A DNA stretch of 64,000 nt, from positions 2,058,805 through 2,122,804 of the forward strand of contig QANY01005768.1 in the NCBI GenBank assembly GCA_003255025.1. The letters are read 5' to 3'. Source of the DNA: Datisca glomerata (lineage: Eukaryota; Streptophyta; Magnoliopsida; Cucurbitales; Datiscaceae). A program made the position numbers and the translations under genes. Numbering within the stretch: the stretch's first letter is position 1; every line of letters begins with the position of its first letter. This document shows positions 11,021 to 23,542 of this stretch, piece by piece. The notes under the pieces are model-generated. The model worked only from the letters and a program-made list of their open reading frames with translations, searched no databases and was not told the origin of the DNA.

Positions 11021-11575
11021 ACTATACTTGTATATTCCTAAGGAATTTACATTTTATTTCTATTTTTAGTTTCTTATCCCCTGAGCGAACCAAAATGATT
11101 TATAGACCTCATGTTGAAGCATAGTAGTAATATAATTATGAGATTTTGAGACTTTTTATTATGTTCTAGGATCTCGTTACTTGTAATAAGCTCATATGCT
11201 TAATATCATCTAAAAATATTCAAAGAATAATAAAATTGAGCATACAAAATAAATAACGTACCTACAATTTTTAATAGAGATCAGCGATGTGACTGGTGAT
11301 TTTGAGAGAATATAAAAATTCAGGATAATCTATATTTGAGCTGTGTGGTCCGCGTCCTGATCGTAAAACTTGCTATTGTCGAAAATGATCTATAATATTT
11401 ATGAAAATAATTACATTATTCTCTTGACATTAAAAGCACATCAAATAGTGTAAATTAATTGAAGAGAATTTTTACAAATATATTACATTGAGTAAAATAT
11501 AAATAATACATAAATAAATCTTCCCTTAAATATTGTATTGATATTGGAATTAGTTCTGTAATAATTATTTTATTT
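11020..11575. other. AT-rich spacer, nothing recognised
   Basis: There is no open frame of interest, RNA gene or transposon end. A short pyrimidine-rich phrase lies at 11030-11080; otherwise the stretch is simple AT-rich DNA. Confidence 0.4.
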
Positions 11576-12545
11576 TGTGGAGAGCTTGTTGGACATGGAT
11601 TATGAAGAGTATTGGGCGGAGTTGGGCTTCATGAATGAGTGAGGCTTGGGCTGCCTTTGTGGGGACGCCTAACTCCGAAAGGTGCAAAGGCTATGGAGTA
11701 AAGGCCTTCGACGGGTGGGCTAGCCTGGTAAACGGGCGAGAACGGGTGGAGCTCGGGCGAGTCTCAAACGGGTCACGCATTCAGTTGTGGGCTGCGCGCG
11801 CTGGGCTGCTGTGGGCCTTCCTCTGTTCTCCATGGGACATTGCAGCAAGCTCTCTTGGGCTCCGCGCGGACATGGACCAGGTATAGGGCAACCCTAAAAA
11901 CTAAAAGAGGAGGAAGTCATCGCTGGAGGCGCGTGCGGCACGTGTTTTCGTCTGGGGGCCGTTGTTGGCCAGAATAGGCTTCAAACCACTAGAAATCAAC
12001 ATCTCAACATTTCTGCTGGCATTTTGGAGTCTGAAAATGTGTCAATCATAGTAGATCTGAGATCCTAGTTTGGTAATGGGGGTCGTTTGCGTCAAACCTA
12101 TCAAACATCCAAGACCTGAGAGGTACCTTAGCCGGGGTTTGGGAGTGGACGGAGTTTATCGTGCTCCTTGACTGCGCGCAGCTCTCGTCGGTTCTCATGG
12201 TTTTCTCAACATTTTTTAATGGGTTACAACAGTTTCCTTGCCAAAAAAATCCGTCGTCTCATTGCTTCTCGTGATTGATGATGATGGCTTGTTCTTGGAC
12301 CGCGGTTACTTGAAACTTGACGGTGGACCGCGGTGGCCTGAAGTTTTTGGTGACACCATCACAGCTTCACGGCAATGATGATGCTCGACGATCGGCTGCA
12401 ACAGTAATTTTCTTAACGTCAGCTGCCTCGACTCTCAGTAACGATGAATAATTTGTCGCAGCAGCTTCCGCAATAATTCTCCAGCTTTCTTGTCGATCTC
12501 ATCATTCGTTTTCCTGCATGATTCTTTAACACGGGATGCCCCCAC
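11576..12545. other. GC-rich block of unknown origin
   Basis: This kilobase is clearly richer in G+C, and in CpG, than its AT-rich neighbours (for example the run of cgcgcg phrases near 11790 and 12175). The longest frame is 83 codons (11635-11886, plus), with no recognisable domain. It could be an LTR or leader segment of an unrecognised element, or a captured gene fragment. I found no terminal repeats to decide. Confidence 0.35.
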
Positions 12546-13111
12546 AAACTAGGCTCGGATAGTTAATAGAATGTTTAAAATAATATTAAAAATATGAAAA
12601 AAAAAATTATTTGATGATGATTATCATATATTAATAATAATTTTTTGTATTAGTCAAACGATCAAATTTAGTGTATCTTTTTTTTATTCTGATAAGGAAT
12701 AGAAATATTCATGGAAAATATTTTCTGATCAGGATATACTGGTTATCATCTTAATCTCTTTAATAACCATTAATATTGTCTGATAAATTTGATGTATGTC
12801 TATCATTTCTTTGTATAACTGGTTATTATATCTTATCGTGACAGAAAAGTGATATCCGCTATTTCGAGTAGCCACGATCCTAGGTATAAGAATACATTGT
12901 CATCCGTGTGACCTCGGTGGTGTAAGTATAGGTGGAGTCGTATCCATCGATCTGGTTGTGGAGAGTGTCTCGGTCATCATGGTGACTTCAGTCACGGAGA
13001 AGTCCTCGGTTTGGACTTAATGTGGGCCCTACTTGAGAAATGAGAGTATTGAGCATTGTTCAGAATTATTATTGAGTGTGTTTTAGCCTAGGTGCTTTTT
13101 CTCCCTACAAC
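12546..13111. other. AT-rich spacer and repeat remnant
   Basis: Up to 12840 it is AT-rich with no gene. At 12890-13000 there are phrases of the 900-1290 minisatellite type (gtcatccgtgtgacct, gtcatcatggtgactt). No coding signal is seen. Confidence 0.4.
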
Positions 13112-13250
13112 CGCTACAAGAAATATAGCCTTTGGTGCCTAAACTTTTGGCGACGATAGAACTTTTGTTACTATAAACTCCTTTTAGCAACGAAGTATTA
13201 TCTTCATCACTAAAAGTTTTTTTAGACAAAATGTATTTGTAGTCACCATA
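13112..13250. mobile_element. CACTA-like transposon end fragment
   Basis: CGCTACAAGAAATATAGCC is one change from the CACTACAAGAAA tip of plant CACTA (En/Spm) elements. It is followed by diverged subterminal phrases of the kind these elements carry (ttggcgacgatagaa, ttagcaacgaa, catcactaaaag). Only one end, about 140 bases, is present. Copia A2 starts right after it, so A2 probably inserted into or beside the element. Confidence 0.55.
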
Positions 13251-13251
13251 T

Positions 13252-15160
13252 TGGTGGAATATGTCCATAAAATAGCGTGTAATAACTATTTATTTGTATT
13301 AAATTATTTTTCAAACATTTGTATTATTGAATTTTTATGAATAAATTAAAAGTTTTATTTTAAATTAAAGCGTGTTTATAAATTACTCAAATCCTGAAAA
13401 TATTATCAACGAAAGAAGAGTGAAGACAAAAGCGTCTCTAGACGAACTCGTTTGAAATAGTTCAGAGCGATATTTGCAGTCTTAGGATCGACTGAAAAAT
13501 CAAATCATATTACGATTATTAGGTTGAACCGTTGGATGTCAGTCTTGGGGTATAAGAATTGAGACTCAAATGGTTAACCCAGTCATGTTACGAACATGTT
13601 GAATAAACTGGTAACAAATTAGTTTAGAACTAAAAAATGTTCACCTAACTCTAAATCTAATTGTTACACCTTAATGGTATTTTCATATTTACCTTAATCA
13701 TGAGGTGAATACGTAACTTGACTTGATTAGTTGCAATCTTTGATATGAAAAATGAGTGAGTTTGAACTGGCGGGCAATACCTCGGCTCACAGATATGGAA
13801 ATTCGTGGTTGGATTACGAAAGCAACAGTATCACCTTATGCTTTATTGATGGGTGTGTGAATAAATTAACTTGGCCAAATATTCAATGAAATGAGTTATT
13901 GAATTAGACTTGTGAATTGTACGAGATAATTTACTATAATTTCTTTCTTACTCACAGTCAATAAAGAAGTTAAAGAAATAATAGTAAGAGGGGTAAATGA
14001 TAATTTTACATCCCGCTCTTGTTACGAATATTCATGATGGATATTATGTTAAAATATGTCGTGGCCCGTGAAAATAAATAGAGTTTATTTACACCAACAG
14101 AAAATGTAGCGCGCATGAATCGAGAGTTGATTCGGCATCAAACTTATAGTGGAGTCGTACGATGTCAAGATTAAATAGGTCGGGAATTAATGGAGTTAAA
14201 TTCTTCAGATATTTGATTCCTAAGCTTTGTTCATGTGGGTCCATTTGGTCTCATAAATAGTTTAGAGAATAGGAATAGAAAAATGAACTAAGTTAAACCA
14301 AAATGTGTTTTGGTGCCAAGGCATATTCCCTACACACATATGTGATAGGTGATGTCATTTAAGTTACTTAAGTGTAATTGTTGTATTGAATTAATTATTT
14401 ATTATTATTTAATTATTAGGTAATTAGTTAAATAAAATAAATTAATCAATTAATTGATAATGATCAATTATATTTTTTAATTGGATTGATGAATTTTGAT
14501 ACAACTAAAACTCTAATAGGTCATATGATTTTTGTCAATAATAGATAATAAGGGGAATTTTTGGAAATATTATAATATGTGGGTATATTTGTTAATATCA
14601 AAAATTACTTTTTTTTTTTATAAATATCTAATAGCAATTTGATTGCAAAGATATAATGAAGATAATATACAACTGTTGTTATCAACACACGTGGAAGGAA
14701 GAGAAAAACATTTTCTCCTCTTACTACTGTCGCCGTCGAAATTAATCTGAAGAAGGGAAGATTTGATTTTTTTCCAATCGTTTTGAGATCTCACCCTCAA
14801 ATTTCTATGTATAATTCTTCTGAAATATATTTATGAAATTAAAGTGTGGTTGTTGGTGGACTGATTCGAAAATCGTTTGTGGAAGATCAAGTTTGTGATT
14901 TTGATCTTAAAGCTTGAAGAACATAAAGAACGCTCGAGGGAGTTCCCCTAGTTCAGAAACTCTCTGATACAGAGTAAAGGTGAAAATTATTTTTTCTTAA
15001 TCTATTCATTTTAATATCGTATATCCATGATCAATCTAAAATTGGTTTTAAACTATTTAATATGATTAAATAAGTTAAATAAAAAAATTATATTCTGCCC
15101 ACGAACCGTTCGTGGTTCAAATCTAATTTTTTTTAATTTTAAAATTGATCGATCCCAGCA
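13252..15160 (+). repeat. 5' LTR of A2
   Basis: It starts TGGTGGAATATGTCC (aligned to TGTTGAAATTATGTC of A1) and ends GATCCCAGCA, 1909 bases. The next bases, TTGATATCAAAG (15162-15173), are a mutated tRNA-iMet primer site. The hairpin seen near the TATA box in A1 and A3 is not preserved here. Confidence 0.8.
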
Positions 15161-16804
15161 ATTGATATCAAAGTGTATGCTTTAAATTATGCATACAGAT
15201 AATTAAAATGAACGTATCATGAATTTTATGAATATTGGCATATGTTTGTATGGTAGTTTCAAAATTATTTTGAATATGTTTTGTGATTGGATCCCAAACC
15301 ATTGACTCTAGGCATTTTTTATTTAGAATTGATGTACACCAATTTTGAGGCATACAAATTTATGTAATTTAATTATTGTAATTGTTGTAAATTCATCGTC
15401 GCCGGAAATCACTCGAAACCGCCACCGAGAAGTCGCCGGACAGCCACCGAGAAGATGCCGGAAGTGCTACTGTTCACGTGATACTATTCATGCTGGTTTT
15501 ATTCAACTGGTACTGTTCACCATTGGCCGTCGCTCACTGCTGCTGCCATATGTTGTCCTTTGCACGGTAGAGTCATAATTAGATTGTGAAACCTATAAGT
15601 TTTGGAAACCCATGATTTTGGGAAACCTAGGGTTTTTACATTCAAAATTTGAAATATGATTTAAAAAACAATTTTAGTCCCTTATTTAATTTTAATTTAA
15701 TTTGATAAATTTTTCAACCCTTGTATAATTATCATTTATTTTAAAATTATTGTGAAAATAAATCAATTTACAAATTACTTGGTAATTTGTTTATCAAAGT
15801 AAAAATATGTTGGAAAATTTAAATTTTTAAATTCAAAATTATTTTTGAAAATGAGACTAATATTTTGTAAAGTGTTACAAAATGGTGTGACAACGAAGAG
15901 ACGAAGGAGCAAATTGCAGACACCATGGAGATTAGTTCATAAATTAATTTGTAATTTGTTGATTATTCTTTTATGAGTTGTAATTAAAAATGAGCCAATA
16001 GGGAGGTTAAATTTAAATGTATGATATAATTTTAATTGTGCATCATCATATAACATGCCATATGAATTAGGGATATGTCAATATCAAATTGTCATGTAGC
16101 ATGTACATGCATCATTGTAGATTAGTTGACAATGGTTATTATTTAATTACAATGCAAAATTTATAATGCTTATGATTTTAAATTAGGATATAAAAATAAT
16201 AAAGGATTTATAAATTTCATCATGTTTTTCAAATTAATAAAGGTTATGTTTTTTGAAAACAACCAAAAAAAATTAATTTTTCAAAAACTAAGTGGGAGGG
16301 TCGTTTATGTTGAAACGTTCCCAAGTTCTCCAATGCAAACTCGACTGTGCCACGAGGAAAGGTTAGAACCGCCTGTAGCGGTCCTCACTTGAATGTGAAA
16401 ACTTTGTAATCGTGTCGCTTTGAGTCATTGAGTTGCTTTAGAAGCTGAGACTTCTAAAGGGAGTTGTGGGGCAGTGCCATCCCATAGATAGAATGTTAGT
16501 TCATAGCAACCTTTAAAAGTCGATGCATTGGTTAAACACTTACACTAAATTACGTTGGAATCCCCCTATAGGTCCTAGTCAATGTGGAGACATTTGAGCA
16601 TTAACAAAACGAGAGGAGTGTCGATGCAATAGGAGATAGTTTGGACTTCATCCCTCGATGAGAAAAACTATTGTTTTTTATCATAACATCATGGAGAAAA
16701 TGTTTTTAATGAATTTTAAAATATTTAGTAGTTGCATCATGCAGCATACTTTCCTAAAAGATTAAGCATTTATTTACACCACTTTATTTATTCTTTTCAG
16801 TAAT
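15161..16804 (+). other. Leader of A2
   Basis: It contains a CCG-rich stretch (15400-15470), then a single pair of 'ttttggaaaccc' and 'gggaaacctagggtttt' phrases near 15600. These are the unexpanded form of the repeat that is amplified in A3. The conserved pre-gag block lies at 16288-16804. No coding signal is present. Confidence 0.65.
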
Positions 16805-17660
16805 CATGTTGCTATCCCTTCTCTCAACTATTCTTAACGTGAACAAATTCAACATTGAAAATTATGTGGATTGAAAATGAAATCTTGATATTGTGCTGAC
16901 GGTAGAAAAGTATAAGTTTGTTCTCAGTACCCCTTGTCCCCTTGAACCAATTGCTGAATCGACTCAAAAGGAAAATGATGTTTATGCTTCTTGGCTGCGT
17001 TCTGATGAGATCGTCAGATGTTACATCATCGTATCTATGAGTAATGTGTTGCAACAGCAACATCAGAACTTTGAGACCGCCGCTGATATGATATAAAACA
17101 TCACTAAAATGTTTGGGGATCATGGTCGTCAAGCTTGATAGACATATATATGTGCGTAACTTCATGAACTGCATGATGGAATCTGGAACTCCTGTCAGAA
17201 AACATATGATGTTGATCATAAGTTATCTGAACGGGATGGAGATCATTCGTTCTCAGGTAGATGGCGAGACTCAAGTGGATATGATCCTAAAGACTTGCGT
17301 AGTACCTGTGAGAACTTCAAGCCTAATTATTTGATGAATAAGCTGAACTACTCACTTCCTGAGCTCATGAAGGAGCTGCAAGCTGCTGAGACCCTGTTTC
17401 TAAAGGGCAAGAGGAAATCTGGAGAGCCTAACTTTACTGAAAATAAGCCCTCCACCTCTAGCTCTAAGAAGAAACAGAGAAAGGGTCCAACGAAAATGAA
17501 GAAGTAGAAGTTGAAAGCTGCCAAAGGCAAGAGCACCGCGAGAGTAGATAAGTCGAAAGACAAGTGTCATCACTATGGAGCTGCTGGTCATTGGAAACGC
17601 AACTGTCTAGAGTATCTCAAAGGTATAGTAGTGGTTATTGAGGCCTGTTATGTAGCTGAC
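16805..17660 (+). pseudogene. gag: gag remnant of A2
   Basis: It begins MLLSLLSTILNVNKFNIENY, then a stop near 16873. The gag body is followed in three frames (16893-17096, 17113-17334, 17295-17507), ending in LNYSLPELMKELQAAETLF and a Lys-rich tail. The zinc knuckle reads CHHYGAAGHWKRNC (17567-17608): the second zinc Cys has become Tyr, so zinc binding is probably lost. Gag would form particles and bind RNA. Confidence 0.82.
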
Positions 17661-18800
17661 TGTATGTTTTCTTGGATTGTAGACTATGTAGCTACTAACC
17701 ACATTTGTTGCTCCCTACAAGGGTTTAGGAAATCAAAAGACTTGACGAGGGCGTGTTTGTTGGGGGAATGAAGCATAGTATCGGCCGCTACAGTGGGAAC
17801 TTTTAAATTATGTTTTGAGAAATATTTTATTATTTTGCATGATGTTTATTATGTTTTGAGTTTTAGGAAGAATTTGATTTCTATTGGTGCATTGATTGAG
17901 CAAGGATTTGATTTAAAATTCATTGACAAAGATATTGATATTTTTAGAAATGATTACTTAATTACTGTCGCAGGAATGATTAATAAATTGTATCATGTAG
18001 AACGTAAAGTACCCATGATTTGTGACGCCGAAGTAAATAATAATTCACATAGGGATAGTAAAAGGTTAAAGTATGACTCAGTCGATCTAACCTATCTGTG
18101 GCACTTACGTCTTGGACATTTTAGCCTAGACATGATTAAAAGATTTGTGAAAGATGGTCCTTTGCAATCTTTAAGTATGAGTTCACTACCAACATATGAA
18201 TCGTGTATAGAAGGCAAAATGACCAAGAGAATATTTTAATCAAAAGGTGAAAGAGCCACTCAATGCCTTGAACTTATACATAGTGATGTATGTGGGCCAA
18301 TGAATGTCCAAGCAAGAGGAGGTTATGAATACTTTGTAACCTTCATTGACGACTGCTCATGTTTTGGTCATGTTTATCTAATACATCGAAAGTATGAAAC
18401 CTTTGAAAAGTTCAAAGAAGATAAGGCCTTGGTTGAAAAGAAATTAGAAAAATAAATCAAAATAATATGATCTGGGAAGTACTTGTTAGGAGAGTTCGAT
18501 GACTTTCTTAAGGAAGAAGGTATTCTTTCTTAACTTACAACACCTGGTACGCTGCCATAAAATGTTGTGCTAGAGAGAAGGAATCGAACTCTGCTGGATA
18601 TGGTTAGATCCATGATGAGTTACTCATCCATCCCAGATTCATTCTGAGGATATGCCTCACTAACAACAGCATATATTCTGAACTAAGTTTTGTCAAAGAC
18701 GGTGCCTGGTACACCATATGAAAGATTGTATGGGTGAAAGTAGTCCGTTCACCATTTTAGAATATAGGGTTGCCCAACACATGTTCTAAGATGAAGACAG
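17660..18800 (+). pseudogene. pol: Protease and integrase remnant of A2
   Basis: The protease site reads WIVDYVATNHIC (near 17673-17708), where the catalytic D-S-G-A would be expected; only the Asp remains. The frame 17793-18239 carries the GAG-pre-integrase segment (LWHLRLGHFSLDMIK). Integrase continues with HSDVCGPMNVQ (about 18280) and FIDDCS (about 18342). The RSDxGGEY motif is damaged by a small deletion near 18470. Confidence 0.8.
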
Positions 18801-18999
18801 GAAAGTTGGTAAGTTGTTCAGAATTGTGCATGTTTGTAGGATATCCTCTAGGAACGAAGGGGTATATCGTCTTCAGTACGACTGACAACAAAACATTCAT
18901 TAGCACGAATGCTCATTTCTCGAAGATGATTATATTAAAAGTGTACAACCGAGAATCACAGTTGTGCTAGAGGAATTATTGAGTGGGAGAACACCGACT

Positions 19000-20297
19000 C
19001 CCCAATCAAAAGTTATTTCCGATTTAATAATGGAAGAACCACAATAAGAGCCAGAGACTATGGAGCCTCAACGTAGTGGGAGAGTTGTGTGACAACCTGA
19101 AAGGTGACAGTTATTTCAGACAAGGACACAGATGAACCAATCTCTTACTCGAAGGCCATGGATGGCCCTGAAGCAAACTTATGGTAGGATGGACATTGAG
19201 ATACATTCAATGTACTCGAACGTAGTTTGGAAACATGTATATCCTCATTGAGGGATAAAACCCGTAGGGTGCAAATGAATCTATAAGAAGAAAAGATGTC
19301 TAGATGGGAATGTAGATACATTCAAAGCTAGGTTAATAGTCAAAAGCTACACCCAAAAAGAAGGTATAGACTACGAGGATATCTTCCATCGGTAGCCATG
19401 CTTAAATCAATCTGAATCCTTTTATCCATTGCTGATTCCTTTGATTATGAAATCTGGCAAATGGACATCAATATTGCCTTTTTGAATGACAATCTTGAAG
19501 AGCGCATTTATATGGCTAAACCAGATGGGTTCATGGAGAAAGGCCACGGGGGTAAAGTTTACAAACTATAGAAGTCCATTTATGGACTTTAGCAAGTATC
19601 ATCGTCGTGGAATATTAGATTCGATGAAACTATTAAGAACTATGGTTTTGAACTGCTGGTGGATGAACCATGTGTCTATAAGTTGATACACGAAAGGAAG
19701 TTGAGTTTTTCTAATTTTGTATGTAGATGATATTCTACTCATTGGGAATGATGTAGGAAAAATGTCTGATGTCATGTTTTGGCTTACAAAGAAATTTGAC
19801 ATGAATGATCTTGGAGAAACTGCTTTTGTCTTAGGTATTCAGATCTTTCGAGATCGGAAGAACAGATAATTGACACTTTCTTAAGCATGTTATATTGACA
19901 GGATATTGGATCGCTTCAGTATGCAAAACTCTAAGAAGGGATATATTCGCTTTAGACATAGAGTTAACCTCTCCAAGGAGCAGTCTCTCAAGACTCCTCA
20001 AGAAGAGGAAGACATGAGAAGAATACCCTATGCCTCAGTCATAAGAAGCCTCATTAACGCGATGCTTGCACTAGACTTGATATTTGCTATACCATGGATG
20101 TAGTAAGTCGTTTCCAATCTAATACTAAAATCGAGCATTGGAATGCCGTCAAGCATATCCTCAAATATAATAGAAGAATAAGAAATTACATGCTTGTGTA
20201 TTTAGGTAGTGACTTGAATATAACGGGTATACATATTCAGATTTTCAAGCTGATAAGGACTCCAAGAGGTCCACTTCGGGATCGGTGCTCATCCTGA
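19000..20297 (+). pseudogene. pol: RT and partial RNase H remnant of A2
   Basis: Recognisable RT phrases are IWQMDINIAFLNDNLEERIY (19450-19515), SIYGL near 19571, and an intact YVDD (19720-19731) in the frame that continues ILLIGNDVGK. RNase H starts at 20094 (SRFQSNTKIEHWNAVKHILK) and is cut after the phrase for STSGSVLI at about 20297. The catalytic Asp pair is preserved but the frame is broken at several points. Confidence 0.82.
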
Positions 20298-21330
20298 ACT
20301 TAATTTTAGACACATTCATCTTTGTGGTTATCATATTAAGACACTTAATGAAATTAATATGGAGTATATATGCATTACTTCATATGCCTCATGTGAGAAG
20401 AGAATATTGGAGAAACTTCCATTTTTGTCCTCCGCGTTATATTATGCAATTATAAGCTCAATTAAGTTAAATAATGTGATGAGTCATAAGTTTACTAACC
20501 CAAAGACATTTGTTCTTTGAGATTATCGATTAGGTCATCCTGGATCCATAATAATGAGAAGAGTTATAGAAAATTCACATGGACATCTAATAAAGAACTA
20601 GAAGATTCTTTTGTCCAGTGATTTTTCATGCAAAGCTTGCTCTGAGGGCAATTTGATTATCAAGCCATCTTTAACTAAGTTGTGAGAAAATCTTTTACAT
20701 TATTACAACATTTTCAAGGAGATATTTATGGGCCTATACATCCAACATGTGGTCCATTTCAGTATTATATGGTGCTAATAGATGCATCTACACGTTGGTC
20801 ACATGTAAGTCTTCTCTCCACTCGTAATGCATCTTTCTCTAGATTATTGGCTCAAATAGATCGATTACGTGCACAATTTCCTGATTATACAATTAAGATG
20901 ATTCTTCATGATAATGTTGGTAAATTTGCATCAAAAGCATTTGACAATTGGAATTGATGTTGAACACCATGTTGCCCATACTCATACTCAAAATGGTTTA
21001 GCAAAATCATTGATTAAACGATTATAATTAATTGCTAGAACAGTACTAACGAGATAAAAATACCTATTTATGTTTGGAGACATGTTGTATTACCTGATGC
21101 ATCATTGGTACGTATAAGGCCCATTGTTTACAAATTGTAATCACCGATACAATTTGCCTCACGACAAGAACCAATATATCTCATCTAAGAACTGTTGGTT
21201 ATGTTGTATATGTTCCAATTTCCCCACCCCAACGCACAAAAATGGATCTTCATAGACGGCTTGAGATTTATATTGTCTTTGAATCTCCCTCAATAATTAA
21301 AAATCTAGAATTAGGGTGAGAGAAGTCACA
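20298..21330 (+). pseudogene. pol: Pre-integrase and integrase remnant of B
   Basis: The pre-integrase segment is at 20400-20680 (YRLGHPGSIIMRRVIENSHG near 20523; CKACSEGNLIIKPS). The integrase core is in the frame 20682-20957: DIYGPIHPTCGPFQYYMVLI, ASTRWSHVSLLSTRN, then IKMILHDNVGKFASKAF. In that last phrase the usual DNAGEF has become DNVGKF, so the second catalytic Asp remains. After 20957 the frame is lost, but the C-terminal phrases can still be followed to about 21330. Confidence 0.78.
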
Positions 21331-21839
21331 TCTAGAACATAGATATGAAATTTCTTGGAATGCTTTATGATTATCTCCTCTAGATCCTCGTACAAATCAA
21401 TGTGTTCTTAAAGTTCAAAAGATCATTTATTTGTAAAATATTGCAAACCAATTACCCAATGCATTTTTTGATACAAAGAAAGTGACTAAATCACACATAC
21501 CAGTTGCCAATGCTCCAACACGGATTGATTTCCCGGTAGGAGTGACAACTCATTAGTAAAGTACATCTGAAGCGTGGTAGACTTGTTGGATCAAAAGATA
21601 AAATGAACCAGAAGAAAAAAGATAAATAAATTATGAATGAGTTGAAGCTTTTGAAGATGCCACTCCAAATAAAATAAACGATATGTCTGATCAATTGTAG
21701 GGCATAGAATTTGTTTCTCAAGAAGAGGAAGTACACAATAATAAAGAGATGTCTATAAATTTTGCCAATACTAGAAAAAGTTTAGATCATAATGAAATCA
21801 TTGACGATGTATTTATATAAAATGTGGCATTTGATATTA

Positions 21840-23470
21840 TAAAGGATCCTAAAGATCTTGAACCAAAATCTGTCAAAGAATGTTGGCACGGAAAAGATTG
21901 GCCAATGTGGAAAGAAGTAATACAAGCATAGCTCGATTCACTTTCAAAATGAGAAGTATTTAGATCTGTAGTCCAAACACCCAAAGGTGCAAAACCAGTT
22001 GGATACAAATGGGTATTTGTACAAAGGCATAACGAGAACAATGAAATTGTTAAACACAAAGCACGTCTCATAGCACAAGGTTTCTCACAGAGACCTGATC
22101 TTGATTATGATGAGACCTACTCCCATATACTGGATGAAATTACCTTTCGATTTTTAATTAGTCTATCTGTTATAGAACAACTTAATATGAATCTTATGGA
22201 TGTGGTAGTAACATACTTGTATGCCTCACTTGGCATTGAAATATATATATATGAAAATCTTAAAATGATATAAAATGCCTAAAACATATAATTCAAAATC
22301 CTGTAACATATGTTTAATTAAATTAAAAACGGTCTTTATATGGTTTGAAACAATCTGGGCACATGTGGTATAATCACCTTGGTGAATACCTTTTGAAAGA
22401 AGGGTATGTGAACAATTTAATTTGTCCATTTATTTTCATTAAGAGATCAGAATCAGGGTTCACCATTAGATGGTTTAAATCTTATTGGCACTCTTACAGA
22501 TCTGGATAAGGCCATAACTTATCTAAAATTGGCACCCCTGCAGATCTGGATAAGGCCATAACTTATCTGAAAAGAGAAATTGAAATGAAAGATCTTGAAA
22601 AGACCAAATTTTGTATGGTCCTAGAAATAGAACATTTATCAAATGGATTATTAATCCATCAATCGACTTACATAGAAAAATTTATGAACCGCTTTATATG
22701 GATAAAGCTCATACATTGAGTTCTCTGATGGTTGTAAGATCACTTGATATTAAAAAAGATCATTTTCATCCTCGAGAAGATAATGAAGAAGTCATTGATC
22801 CTGAAATACCATATCTTAGTGCAATTGGTGCTCTCATGTATTTGTTGATAATCTACTTGCCAGCTACAGTTCTTCACCAACTCGAATGCATTGGATTGGA
22901 GTTAAACACATATTCCATTAGTTGTGTGGAACAATAGGCATGAGTCTATATTATTCAAAGACATTAAAATCACAACTAATTGGATATGCAGATGTTGGTT
23001 ACCTTTTTTACCTTTATAAGGGTGGATCGTAAACTGGTTATTTGTTTACTTACAATGATACAGCTATAACTTGGCGATCTGTGAAGCAAATTATAGTGGC
23101 TATTTCTTCAAATCATTCTGAAATACTCGCGATCCATGAAGCAAGTAGATAATGCATATGGTTAAGGTCAATGATCCAATATATCAGAGAAACATGTGGA
23201 TTATCCTCAATCAAAGATAAGCCTACGCCTTTATACAAAGATAATGCGGCATGTATCATCCAACTTAAAGGACGGTATATAAAAGGAGATAGAACAAAAC
23301 ATTTCTCGCCAAAATTCTTTTTCACGCATGAACTCCATAAGAATGGAGATATAGATGTGAAGCAAATTCGATCGAGTGATAATCTAGCTGACTTATTCAC
23401 TAAAGCACTTCCTACTACAACATTCAAGAAGCTTGTTTACAAGATGGTTATTTTTCCTTCACTAAGACTT
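21840..23470 (+). pseudogene. pol: RT and RNase H remnant of B
   Basis: RT phrases begin near 21880 (WPMWKEVIQA), then GYKWVFVQRHNENNEIVKHK (22001-22060), ARLIAQGFSQRP and LMDVVVTYLYASL (22194-22230). A 44-bp tandem duplication lies at 22484-22571. The frame 22611-22937 includes PEIPYLSAIGALMYL. RNase H runs about 22960-23460, with KDNAACIIQLKGRYIKGDRT (23240-23297) and DLFTKALP at its end. Stops and frameshifts separate these pieces. I did not find an intact YVDD. Confidence 0.78.
22484..22571 (+). repeat. 44-bp tandem duplication in RT of B
   Basis: 'gatctggataaggccataac' occurs at 22499 and 22543, with 'attggca' before each copy and 'ttatct' after. The unit length of 44 shifts the reading frame, so this is a disabling change after the element died or at its death. 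Confidence 0.85.
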
Positions 23471-23542
23471 TTTCCCAAAAAAAATTTTCCTAGTAAGGTT
23501 TGAATGAGGCATATTATTATATGGTGGACACATAAGGAGGAG

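Larger units (their letters stand above)
13252..20297 (+). mobile_element. Ty1/copia element A2, truncated at its 3' side
   Basis: It has the same family as A1: 5' LTR, degraded primer site, leader, gag, protease, integrase, RT and part of RNase H. It stops inside RNase H at about 20297, where an unrelated copia (B) begins; neither the purine tract nor the 3' LTR is present. It keeps the RT part that A1 has lost. Many stops and small indels make it inactive. Confidence 0.85.

Noticed and set aside
10831..11124. 97-codon frame with repeated Tyr/Phe phrases
   Set aside because: It is a translation of the 60-bp minisatellite.
11635..11886. 83-codon frame in the GC-rich block as a gene
   Set aside because: No domain, no upstream promoter signal and no splice pattern; frames of this length are expected in GC-rich DNA.
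17348..17591. Two antisense frames over the A2 gag
   Set aside because: They are mirror frames of the Lys-rich gag tail and have no independent support.
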